Origin: Planctomycetota bacterium
GTDB lineage: Bacteria; Planctomycetota; UBA1135; UBA2386
Reading direction: 5' to 3'
Length of the DNA stretch: 56,590 bases
Assembly (NCBI GenBank): GCA_028281765.1
Contig: JANQJF010000088.1
Span: forward strand, 1-56,590
Positions 15,450-23,310 of this stretch are shown in pieces; positions within the stretch are counted from its first letter, which is position 1; each line of letters opens with the position of its first letter. The notes beneath the pieces are model-generated. The model did not search any database. It worked only from the letters and a program-made list of their open reading frames with translations, and had not been told where the DNA came from. Both the position numbers and the translations under genes were made by a program.

Positions 15450-17417
15450 TCACGCCCCGTACTTCTTGATCGCCGCGTCCAGCTTCGGCAACACCGACAG
15501 GATGTAGAGCGCGACCAGTCCCGCGGCTCCGACGATCACGAGGAAGAACATCGCCGGCTCCATCGCGCCCTGCAGCACTCCGAGGAACCCGGAGAACTTG
15601 TTGCCGACCGCGGTCGCGAAGAACCAGCCGCCCATCGTCAGACCGACGAAGCGCTTCGGCGACAGCTTGGTCACGAGCGACAGTGCCATCGGTGACAGGA
15701 ACAACTCGCCGACCGTGATGATCGCGTAGAAGCCCATCAGCCACATCCCGCTGACCTTGACCGCACCGTTGTCGCTGAGGAAGCCGGCGCACGCCATGAA
15801 CAGCGCGGCGATCGCCGTGATCACCATGCCAGCGAGAATCTTGCGCGCCGTGCTGAAGTCGACGCCTCGCCGCATGAGCCGCATGAAGAAGATCATGACC
15901 AGCGGCGTGAACAACACGACGAACATCGCGTTCCAGGACTGGTAGAGCTCGGCGTTGGCCAGCCGCACGAACTGACCCGGCTCGAGCTCCTTCGCGCCGT
16001 CGTGATAAAGCGAGTCGAACTTCTCCTTCGTGACCACGAACGCCGCGAAATCGTCGTCACCGTTCTCGCGAACGAACGCGACGCGCTTCTGGACCTTGGC
16101 CCCATCCTCGACGATCACGCTGATCGTCGGAAGCCCGTGGCTGTCCGTGCCCTCCTTGATGTCGACGCTCTCGAAGATGTCGACGGCGAACTTCTTCCAG
16201 GAGGACTGCTCGTCGGTGAGCTTGCCCTTGAGCGGTAGCTCCTCGACGCGCACGTCGGTCGGCAAGCTCCCCGACAGCGCGGAGAGGCTCGCCGCGTCCA
16301 TCTTCTTCTTGCCGAACATCGTCGCCTGCTTCTTGGTGGCGATGCCGAGGATCGTCGACTTGTTCGGTCGCGGCAGATCTTCGGAAGCGTTGCTGTAGTA
16401 GCCCGGCAGCGCGTTCTGCGCGAAGACCGGCTCGCCCTTGATCCAAATGGAGTCCGCGATCACGGTGATCGGATCGGCCTGCCCGAGGTGACGCGCCGTG
16501 TTCTCGTTGGCCCACGTCGTCATTGCGCTGCCGTTGAGGTGCAGCACCATGAAGAACGTGCCGCCCGCGAGATAGATCGGCAGGAGCGCGCGCAAGCCCG
16601 GCTTCTCCTCCTCGTTGGCGTCGTTGGACAACCTCGCGAAGAACAAGAGGATCGGTATCGATCCGATCAAGAACCCGATGTCGGTCGCCTTCACGAGCTT
16701 CGTGACCGAGCCCGGCAACACGTACTCGGCGATCGCCCAGCCGACGACGCCGAACAACAGCGCCGGACCGAGGATCTTCTGCATGATCTCGGAGAATGGC
16801 GTGTCCTCGGGGCCGGTGCCCGGCTCGACGTCAGCCTTCTCGAGCACCTTCCAGCTCCACAGCAGGATGACGATCGAGATCACCATGCCGATGCCGGCTG
16901 CGACGAACACCGCATACCAGGCGTACTGGTTGCGCATGATCGCCGCGAGGAAGTTGGCGATGAACGCGCCGATGTTGATCCCCATGTAGAAGATGTTGAA
17001 CCCGGCGTCGCGCTTGGGGTCGCCCTTCTCGTAGAGGTTGCCGACCATCGCGGAGATGTTGGGCTTGAAGAACCCGTTGCCGCAGCAGAGCAGCACGAGT
17101 CCTGCAGGGAAGCCCCACGAGTAACCGGACGCGAGCAGGAAGAAGCCTGCCGCGAACAGCGTGCCCCCGATCAACACCGACTTGCGATAGCCGAGAAAGC
17201 GGTCCGCGAGGAGTCCGCCCACGTACGGCGTGAAGTAGACGAACGCGAGGTAGAGCCCGTAGATCTCGTTGCCGATGTCCGCCGACCAACCGAGTCCACC
17301 GGTCTCGGTATCGGTCGCGTACAGCAACAGGATGCCGACCATCGTGTAGAACGCGAGGCGCTCCCACATCTCGATGAAGAACAGGCGGAAGAGACCGTTG
17401 GGGTGTCCGGTGAACAC
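15450..17417 (-). CDS. POT-family peptide transporter with large inserted domain
   Basis: 655 aa from GTG 17417, the only ATG/GTG in a frame closed by a TGA about 90 bp upstream. Proton-dependent oligopeptide transporter (PTR2) of the MFS fold in the inner membrane, importing di- and tripeptides. It shows FIEMWERLAFY near residue 15 (the ExxER proton-coupling motif), GNGFFKPNISAMVG near 113 and GELFLSPMALSLV near the C-terminus. Residues about 305-490 are a hydrophilic insertion between helices, absent from the paralogue at 17721. Such an insert would face the periplasm or cytoplasm. A stable UUCG-type hairpin lies in its leader. Confidence 0.88.
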   Translation of the reverse strand: MFTGHPNGLFRLFFIEMWERLAFYTMVGILLLYATDTETGGLGWSADIGNEIYGLYLAFVYFTPYVGGLLADRFLGYRKSVLIGGTLFAAGFFLLASGYSWGFPAGLVLLCCGNGFFKPNISAMVGNLYEKGDPKRDAGFNIFYMGINIGAFIANFLAAIMRNQYAWYAVFVAAGIGMVISIVILLWSWKVLEKADVEPGTGPEDTPFSEIMQKILGPALLFGVVGWAIAEYVLPGSVTKLVKATDIGFLIGSIPILLFFARLSNDANEEEKPGLRALLPIYLAGGTFFMVLHLNGSAMTTWANENTARHLGQADPITVIADSIWIKGEPVFAQNALPGYYSNASEDLPRPNKSTILGIATKKQATMFGKKKMDAASLSALSGSLPTDVRVEELPLKGKLTDEQSSWKKFAVDIFESVDIKEGTDSHGLPTISVIVEDGAKVQKRVAFVRENGDDDFAAFVVTKEKFDSLYHDGAKELEPGQFVRLANAELYQSWNAMFVVLFTPLVMIFFMRLMRRGVDFSTARKILAGMVITAIAALFMACAGFLSDNGAVKVSGMWLMGFYAIITVGELFLSPMALSLVTKLSPKRFVGLTMGGWFFATAVGNKFSGFLGVLQGAMEPAMFFLVIVGAAGLVALYILSVLPKLDAAIKKYGA

Positions 17418-17720
17418 AGGGGATGCCTTCTGGATCGGCGTTCCGAAGAACGCGTAATCGGAGAGTCGTCGCGAACGGGCGACGAAGCAGAGGGGTAGCG
17501 AGCGGCGCCATCATGGCGACGGGGCCCGAGCAGAGCAAGCGATGCAGAGGGGATCGAGTGTCCCCGCAGCAGGACAGATACATCGCATGTGTGCCAGCCC
17601 GCACGCAGATCTTCAGCGCGATCGCAAACCGACGACACGCGCCCAAGCCGTTTGCTGGTGCCCCCACGAAACGTCCCGTATGCTCCCGGCGACCCACGCA
17701 GCCCCTGGAGCCCTGACGCC
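17418..17720. other. 303-bp divergent promoter region between two peptide transporters
   Basis: No gene is seen. It holds the UUCG hairpin (17438-17453) on the minus side. On the plus side TATGCT, about 45 nt before ATG 17721, is a possible -10. Sharing of regulation between the two transporters is plausible but no operator repeat is evident. Confidence 0.4.
17438..17453 (-). promoter_or_regulatory. C(UUCG)G tetraloop hairpin in the leader of the 15450-17417 gene
   Basis: On the minus strand GCGTTC-TTCG-GAACGC is a perfect 6-bp stem closed by a UUCG tetraloop with the C-G closing pair known to be exceptionally stable. It ends 20 nt before the GTG start and could modulate initiation or mRNA stability. 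Confidence 0.45.
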
Positions 17721-19250
17721 ATGAGCGAAACCGAAACCAACCAAGAGCCCGAATTCCAACCGCCGCCGCCGGGAGAATTCCTCGGCCATCCCATCGCGCT
17801 CTGGAACCTGTTCGGCGCCGAGTTTTGGGAACGCTTCTGCTACTACGGGATGCGTGCGATTCTCGGCCCCTACGTCGCGCTCGCGTTCTTCGCGCACATG
17901 GGTGACCAAGCCGAGGCCGAAGCGAGCCTGACGTACGGTGGCTACACGTCCATGGTCTACATGACCGGTCTCATGGGCGGCTACGCGGCGGACAAGGTGC
18001 TCGGCTACCAGCGTTCGATCATGCTCGGCGGCGCGTTGATGGCGATCGGCATGTTCATGCTGCTCGCGCCGGACCTGACGACGTTCCTGTTCGGCCTCGC
18101 GTTCCTCGTCGTCGGCAACGGACTGTTCAAGCCGAACATCTCGACGATGGTCGGCAAGCTCTACGCGCCTGGCGACATCCGACGCGACTCCGGCTTCACG
18201 ATCTTCTACATGGGGATCAACGCCGGCGCGTTCTTCGCACCGATCGTCTGTGGCGCCTGGATCGGCGCCGCGTTCGGCTACAAGTGGGGCTTCTTCGCCG
18301 CCGGCATCGGCATGGTGTTCGGCCTGATGGTCTTCCAGATCTTCAAGAGCTGGCTCGGCCACGTCGGCAAGCCGATCGAGAGCAAGCCCGGCTCGGGCCC
18401 CCTGATCCAGGTCCTCGTCGCGAGCATCGTCCTCATCGGCCCGGTCTACTTCCTGCTCAGCAAGAGCGACGTCCTCGGCATCATCCTCTCGGCCATGATG
18501 CTCGGCCTGGTCGGCTACTTCGTGTGGAGCGGCATGAAGAGCAGCCGAGAGCAGCTCGACCGCTACGTCGCGATGCTGATCCTGTTCTTGGCGAACATGT
18601 GCTTCTGGGCCCTGTTCGAGCAGGCCGGCTCCTCGCTGAACTTCTTCGCGCGTGACTACGTCTCGCCGATCTGGGGTTCGGTGCAGGACTGGGTCGGCAC
18701 CGACGACCAAGGCGGCAACTTCACGATCTTCCAGTCCGCGAACCCCGTCTTCATCCTGCTCCTCGCCCCGGTGTTCGCCGCGCTGTGGCCCAAACTCGAC
18801 AAGATGAACATGAACCCGGCGATCCCGCGCAAGTTCGCCTTCGGCCTACTCGGCGTTGGACTCGGGTTCTACGTGCTGGTGCTCGCGGTCGGGGACATGG
18901 CCGAAGGCGGTCGCGTCAGTTGGACGATGCTCACCCTGTGCTACCTGATCCACACGATGGGCGAACTGTGCCTGTCGCCGATCGGCCTGTCGATGGTGAC
19001 CAAGCTCGCGAAGCCGAGCGAAGTCGGGCTCGCGATGGGCGGCTGGTTCTTGTCGATCGCAACCGCGAACTACGTCGCCGGTCGAATCGCGGCCATCGCT
19101 GCGGGTGGCGGTGGTCACGGTGAAGAAGCCGGCGGCCTGACCGGATACCTCGAAGTGTTCGATCAGCTCTGGTGGGGTGGTCTCATCGTCGCCGTCGTGT
19201 TCTTCCTGTTCGCTGGACCGATCAACAAGCTCATGCACGGCGTGAAGTAG
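17721..19250 (+). CDS. POT-family di/tripeptide transporter
   Basis: 509 aa from ATG 17721. The upstream in-frame part is shadow with no family similarity. The standard-length PTR2 fold shows FGAEFWERFCYYGMRA near residue 34 (ExxERFxYYG), GNGLFKPNISTMVGKLY near 133 and GELCLSPIGLSMV near 415. Inner membrane, proton-coupled peptide uptake. It is divergent from the inserted-domain paralogue at 15450 and followed directly by a hairpin. Together with the exported S9 peptidase at 21081 the region suggests growth on peptides. Confidence 0.92.
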   Translation: MSETETNQEPEFQPPPPGEFLGHPIALWNLFGAEFWERFCYYGMRAILGPYVALAFFAHMGDQAEAEASLTYGGYTSMVYMTGLMGGYAADKVLGYQRSIMLGGALMAIGMFMLLAPDLTTFLFGLAFLVVGNGLFKPNISTMVGKLYAPGDIRRDSGFTIFYMGINAGAFFAPIVCGAWIGAAFGYKWGFFAAGIGMVFGLMVFQIFKSWLGHVGKPIESKPGSGPLIQVLVASIVLIGPVYFLLSKSDVLGIILSAMMLGLVGYFVWSGMKSSREQLDRYVAMLILFLANMCFWALFEQAGSSLNFFARDYVSPIWGSVQDWVGTDDQGGNFTIFQSANPVFILLLAPVFAALWPKLDKMNMNPAIPRKFAFGLLGVGLGFYVLVLAVGDMAEGGRVSWTMLTLCYLIHTMGELCLSPIGLSMVTKLAKPSEVGLAMGGWFLSIATANYVAGRIAAIAAGGGGHGEEAGGLTGYLEVFDQLWWGGLIVAVVFFLFAGPINKLMHGVK

Positions 19251-19251
19251 C

Positions 19252-19290
19252 GCGCTCGTCGGTGGACGACGGGCTCCCGAAGACGAGCGC
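19252..19290 (+). terminator. Hairpin directly after the 17721 transporter
   Basis: Perfect 9-bp arms GCGCTCGTC (19252-19260) and GACGAGCGC (19282-19290) with a 21-nt loop start 1 nt after the stop codon. No U-run follows, so termination is only probable. Confidence 0.4.
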
Positions 19291-19324
19291 CATCTGGCGA
19301 ACTGATTGCTTCTTCTGATCGCTC

Positions 19325-19852
19325 GTGTGCACCTTCATCACGATCCTCCTGCCCAAGACCGCGAACGTCGAGCGCCTGTGCGAGATCGCCGACGCCGCCG
19401 ACCGACTGCTCGATCCCTGTACCGATCGCAACATCACCGGCCACGGGTTCACGCCCAACGAACTCACCTACACGACGTGTGGCCACTGCGACTGCGGCAC
19501 CGGACTCGGGCAGGCGCGTCAGATCGATGCAGGCAAGGCCAAGGACATCGCGAAGGCCAAGAAGAAGGGCTGGTCGGAACGTCGCATCGAACGCTGGCTC
19601 GAGCAGCGCTGGGCCGCCGCGATGCAGCGTGAGGCCAGCAACGCCCGTGCAGCCGAAGCCGATGCGGCGACGTGGCTCGAGCTGATCGGCAACTGGCTCG
19701 ACTCCGGCGCGACCGACCGAGTCGGCGTGCGCGTCGCCGATGTCGGCTCCGACCCCTACCCCGATCGGCGCGAGCCTGCAGCGCTAGACAAGCAGACACT
19801 GTGCGCCCTCGAGTCCGGGGTGATCTACGAGTTTCGAGCGAACGGCGACTAA
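19325..19852 (+). CDS. Small cytosolic protein with Cys2 and CxxCxC motif, unknown function
   Basis: 175 aa from GTG 19325; the second codon is Cys (MCTFITI). No signal peptide. Residues about 51-60 contain TCGHCDCGTG, a CxxCxC cluster suitable for metal binding. A Lys-rich and then Glu/Arg helical region follows. A Cys exposed after Met removal is the nucleophile in several Ntn amidohydrolase families that start with M-C, but the rest does not show a clear Ntn pattern. Unrecognised; the start is tentative, supported by TCTGAT ending 5 nt upstream. Confidence 0.55.
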   Translation: MCTFITILLPKTANVERLCEIADAADRLLDPCTDRNITGHGFTPNELTYTTCGHCDCGTGLGQARQIDAGKAKDIAKAKKKGWSERRIERWLEQRWAAAMQREASNARAAEADAATWLELIGNWLDSGATDRVGVRVADVGSDPYPDRREPAALDKQTLCALESGVIYEFRANGD

Positions 19853-19856
19853 CCGG

Positions 19857-21002
19857 TCAGTCGCCGAGCTGCAGTCCGAGGATCGCGGACACACCGAACG
19901 GGATCTCCGCCGGACTGTTCGGATCCGCAACCACGACCTGCGCCATCGCGCGCAGCCCGGCGAGCTGGGGATCGCACGCGAGCGGCACGCTCAAGCTCCC
20001 AACACCCTCGGTCAACGCGATCGGAACCACGACCTCCGGGTTCGGCAGCAGCCGCACGCCGAACTGCATCGGCGGGACGACGATCGGCCCGAACTTCACG
20101 AGTAGCGTAGCCTCGGTCGCGGCGACCGGCGCGTTGGTGACCGTCAGATCCCAGCTCGGTGCTCCCAGGAACACGGGCGCGCTATCCAACACCGGCCCAC
20201 CGTCGGACCCCACCGCCGGCGTGCACTCCAGCTGGAAACTCGCCGCGTCCACGAAGAGGTCGTTGTTGCCGAGCGTCACCTCGATCTCGCGCGTCTGGCC
20301 GAATGCGATCTGCAGGTCCCAGGCAAGCGCGACGATGAGATCGCCGGGAGCACCGGCCGTCGTGTTCGGGAGATCGGCCCCGATCGCGATCCGCTCTTCG
20401 GGTCCGACCGGGGACTGGACGGAGTCGACCTGCCAGCTCGTCGCGCCGGCACCGAACAGCTCGAGGATCGAGTCCGCGTCTTCGACTATCAGCCGGACGT
20501 CATCGCCAAACGTCGAGCGACCAGCGACGACGTCGCCCAGTGCCGAACCCGCGGCGTCGAAGTCGGCCAAGAAGTAGACCTGCATCGACAGCGTTCCCGT
20601 ACCGATGTTCTCGATCAGGAGCGAGTGCTCGACCCCACCGCTCCGTGGCCCACTCGAACGCGCCGAGGCGAGCCAGTTGGCATCGAATCGGCCGAGACCG
20701 TCGACGTCATCGATCGCGCAGATGCCGAGATCGCCGAGTAGCCCGACGCTGAAGCCGCCGTTGCCGTTCGCATCGATCACCTGACCGACCGCGGTACCGT
20801 CGATCGAATAGCACCAGTGCGACGTCCGCATCTGGTTGCCGGCCGCCAGGTCCGCCGTGAACTGACCCGGGCCTCCGCCGATCACGGAGTTCGCCCCGTT
20901 CCACGTGTAGGAGACGTTGCCACCGTCGGAGACGGCGAGGTTCTGGGAGACGCACGCCGAGGCGAGGGCCAACAGCGCGCACAGCGGGCTCAGTCGGTGC
21001 AT
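19857..21002 (-). CDS. Exported protein with shared C-terminal module
   Basis: 381 aa. The signal peptide ends near CVSQ-N. The body is beta-rich and acidic (GTGTLSMQVYFLADFDAAG, EIEVTLGNNDLFVD), without a catalytic motif. The last about 110 residues carry LxGxxxxxQ after CDPQL and end in a short hydrophobic strand plus GD, as in four other exported proteins of this window. The start codon lies inside a 9-bp inverted repeat. Function unknown; likely extracellular or surface bound. Confidence 0.75.
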   Translation of the reverse strand: MHRLSPLCALLALASACVSQNLAVSDGGNVSYTWNGANSVIGGGPGQFTADLAAGNQMRTSHWCYSIDGTAVGQVIDANGNGGFSVGLLGDLGICAIDDVDGLGRFDANWLASARSSGPRSGGVEHSLLIENIGTGTLSMQVYFLADFDAAGSALGDVVAGRSTFGDDVRLIVEDADSILELFGAGATSWQVDSVQSPVGPEERIAIGADLPNTTAGAPGDLIVALAWDLQIAFGQTREIEVTLGNNDLFVDAASFQLECTPAVGSDGGPVLDSAPVFLGAPSWDLTVTNAPVAATEATLLVKFGPIVVPPMQFGVRLLPNPEVVVPIALTEGVGSLSVPLACDPQLAGLRAMAQVVVADPNSPAEIPFGVSAILGLQLGD

Positions 21003-21029
21003 TTCGGTTCCTGGATGGGTCCGAAATGC
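20999..21029 (-). promoter_or_regulatory. Perfect 9-bp inverted repeat enclosing the start codon
   Basis: On the minus strand GCATTTCGG (21029-21021) pairs with CCGAAATGC (21007-20999), with a 13-nt loop. The ATG (21002-21000) lies in the second arm, and an AGGA Shine-Dalgarno-like sequence sits in the loop. In RNA this would bury the start codon, a design typical of translational switches. As DNA it could instead be an operator. Confidence 0.55.
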
Positions 21030-21080
21030 CTGTGTCCCGCAGTCGCGCGAAGGTCTACGCCGATTCCAAGCGACGGCCCG

Positions 21081-23273
21081 CTACAGCTTCTCGCCGAGGA
21101 AGTCCGTCATCATCTGGAACAGATGCAGTTGCTGCTGCAGGTCGCCGATCCCGTGGCGCACGCGCGGATAGGCCATGAATCGAAACTGCTTGCCGGCCTT
21201 CTGCAGCGCGTGCGCGAATTGCATGCTGTTCTGCATGTGCACGTTGTCATCCATGGTGGCGTGCACGAGCAGCAGGTCCCCGTGCAGGTTCTCAGCCGCG
21301 TCGAGCACGCTCGCGCGGGCGTAGCCCTCGGGGTTGGTCTGCGGCAGGCCCATGTAGCGCTCGGTGTAGATCGTGTCGTAGAAGCGCCAGTCGGTGACCG
21401 GATTGACAGCCATGCCGACCTTCCACACCTTCGAGTGCGTGAGGTTGAAGCACGTCTGGTAGCCGCCGTAGCTCCAACCCCAGATCGCGACGCGCTTCGG
21501 ATCGGTGTAGCCGTTGTCGACGAGCCACTTCACGCCGTCCTCGAGGTCGCGCATCTCGCCGGTGCCCATGTCGCGGTAGCAGGCCTTCGCGGTCGTGCGT
21601 CCCTTGCCGCTGGCCGACCGGTTGTCGCACACCCAAACCAGATACCCCCGCTGCGCGAGGTAGTGATGGTAGAGGTAGTCCCGCCATCGCCAACGATTCT
21701 GCACGCGCGGCGCCTTCGGACCCGAGTAGGTGTGGCACACGGTCGGGTAGCGCTTGCCCTCCTCGTAACCCTTCGGCTTGACGAGCATCGCCTCCATGAC
21801 GAACCCGTCGCGCGTCTCGACCTGGTGGAACTCCCCGGGCTTCGCGCCGAAGTTGTCGAGGAAGCGCATGTCACTCGCGACGAGGCTGCGCATCTCCTTG
21901 CCGCTGGCGTCGTGCACGGTCACCGAACGGCGGTAGTGCATCGCGGAGAAGTCGTCGAGGTAGAGACCGTTGTCCGGCGCCATCTCGACGTCGTGCCAGC
22001 CCGGCCGCTTCGTGATCTGCGTCGCGTCGGAGTCGTCGGCCAGGGTGATGCGCCAGAGGTGCAACTCCTTGGGGTCCGTGCGGTCCGAAGACACGAACAT
22101 CACGCCCGCGTCCTCATCGACATCATGGATCTCCTCGATGTCGAACTCGCCCGAGGTCACGCGTCGCTTCATCTCACCCTTGACGTCGTACCAGTAGACG
22201 TGCTCGAAGCCGTCACGTTCGGACTGCCACAGAAAGCTCTTGCCGCCTTCGAGCCAAAACGGTTCCGGACCGGATTCGATCCAGCAGTCGCTCTCCTCGC
22301 GGAAGACGACGCGCACATCTCCGGTCTCGACATCGCCGGCGAGCATCTCGAGCCAGGTCTGTTCGCGATCCTGCACCTGGAAGAACACTTCTTTGCCATC
22401 CGGGTGCCACGTCACGCGCACGATCAGCGTGTCGATCGTGCCGTAGCGCGACATGTCGAAATAGCGCACCTCACCACCGAACACGTCGACGACTCCGAGG
22501 TCGACCTTCGGGTTGGGCGAGCCGGCCTTGGGGTAGTTCGAGACCTCGACCTCGGCTTCGACCGGCTTGTCGTTGACGAGCGTGAACTCGCGCACCGGCG
22601 CCTCGTCGAGCCGCAGCAGCGCGATCCGCGTGCTGTCCGGCGACCACCAGTGAGCCTGGAAGTTGCCGCGACCGTAGAGCTCTTCTTGGTAGACCCAGTC
22701 GAGGCGGCCGAAGAAGAGATCCTCATGACCGCCATCCGTCAGCGGACGCGGGAGCCCGCCGACGGTGTCGACGACGTGGAGGTCGTAGTCGTGGATGAAG
22801 CTGACCAGTCGTCCGTCGGGTGAGAACTGCTCGCCCACCTCTTTGCCTGGGCTCGCCGTGAGCCGACGCGCCACGTGCGTTTTCGTATCGAACCACAGGA
22901 GGTCGTTCGCGACGTTGAGGAAGTAGGCCGAGTGATCGGCGTTCCAGTGGTAGTTGCCAGCGTCTCCGAGCGCTTCGGTGACCTGCTCGGCGCGCACGCC
23001 CGGCAACGCCGCGAGCGCCTGCCGATCCTTGCCGCGTTCGAACCAGAGCCGCTGCGCGCCCGAGCGCGCGTCGACGGCGAAGAACGCCTTCTCGTCCTTG
23101 CCGACCTTGTCGAAGACGAGGTAGCGCTGCGCATCGATCCATCCCTGCGGTTCCGCGAACTGCGGCGTGAGTCGCTGCCCCGCCAAGAACGGGATCACGA
23201 GATCCATGTCGACGGGCTTCTGCGCTGCCACGAGTCCGCCGAGCAGCACGGCGGCGAGGGGGGTCTGCTTCAT
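21081..23273 (-). CDS. Exported S9 family peptidase (dipeptidyl-peptidase IV type)
   Basis: 730 aa from ATG 23273; upstream in-frame sequence overlaps the neighbour and is shadow. Signal peptide AAVLLGGLVAAQ. Residues about 60-440 form the DPP-IV N-terminal beta-propeller (SPDGRLVSFIHDYDLHVVD, WYDVKGEMKRRVT). The C-terminal alpha/beta-hydrolase has nucleophile Ser near 601 in GWSYGGYQT, Asp in HATMDDNVH and His in RVRHGIGD. It cleaves dipeptides or short peptides from N-termini in the periplasm or outside, supplying substrates for peptide transporters encoded nearby. TTCAAT lies 6 nt before the ATG, so it may have its own promoter 38 nt after the upstream gene. Confidence 0.92.
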   Translation of the reverse strand: MKQTPLAAVLLGGLVAAQKPVDMDLVIPFLAGQRLTPQFAEPQGWIDAQRYLVFDKVGKDEKAFFAVDARSGAQRLWFERGKDRQALAALPGVRAEQVTEALGDAGNYHWNADHSAYFLNVANDLLWFDTKTHVARRLTASPGKEVGEQFSPDGRLVSFIHDYDLHVVDTVGGLPRPLTDGGHEDLFFGRLDWVYQEELYGRGNFQAHWWSPDSTRIALLRLDEAPVREFTLVNDKPVEAEVEVSNYPKAGSPNPKVDLGVVDVFGGEVRYFDMSRYGTIDTLIVRVTWHPDGKEVFFQVQDREQTWLEMLAGDVETGDVRVVFREESDCWIESGPEPFWLEGGKSFLWQSERDGFEHVYWYDVKGEMKRRVTSGEFDIEEIHDVDEDAGVMFVSSDRTDPKELHLWRITLADDSDATQITKRPGWHDVEMAPDNGLYLDDFSAMHYRRSVTVHDASGKEMRSLVASDMRFLDNFGAKPGEFHQVETRDGFVMEAMLVKPKGYEEGKRYPTVCHTYSGPKAPRVQNRWRWRDYLYHHYLAQRGYLVWVCDNRSASGKGRTTAKACYRDMGTGEMRDLEDGVKWLVDNGYTDPKRVAIWGWSYGGYQTCFNLTHSKVWKVGMAVNPVTDWRFYDTIYTERYMGLPQTNPEGYARASVLDAAENLHGDLLLVHATMDDNVHMQNSMQFAHALQKAGKQFRFMAYPRVRHGIGDLQQQLHLFQMMTDFLGEKL

Positions 23274-23310
23274 GCGAATATTGAAGCGTCCGCGCCGCGC
23301 GGCGCGAGCC

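Noticed and set aside
20817..22823. 668-codon plus-strand open frame
   Set aside because: Lies antisense to the S9 peptidase with its catalytic triad; His/Val/Arg-rich shadow.
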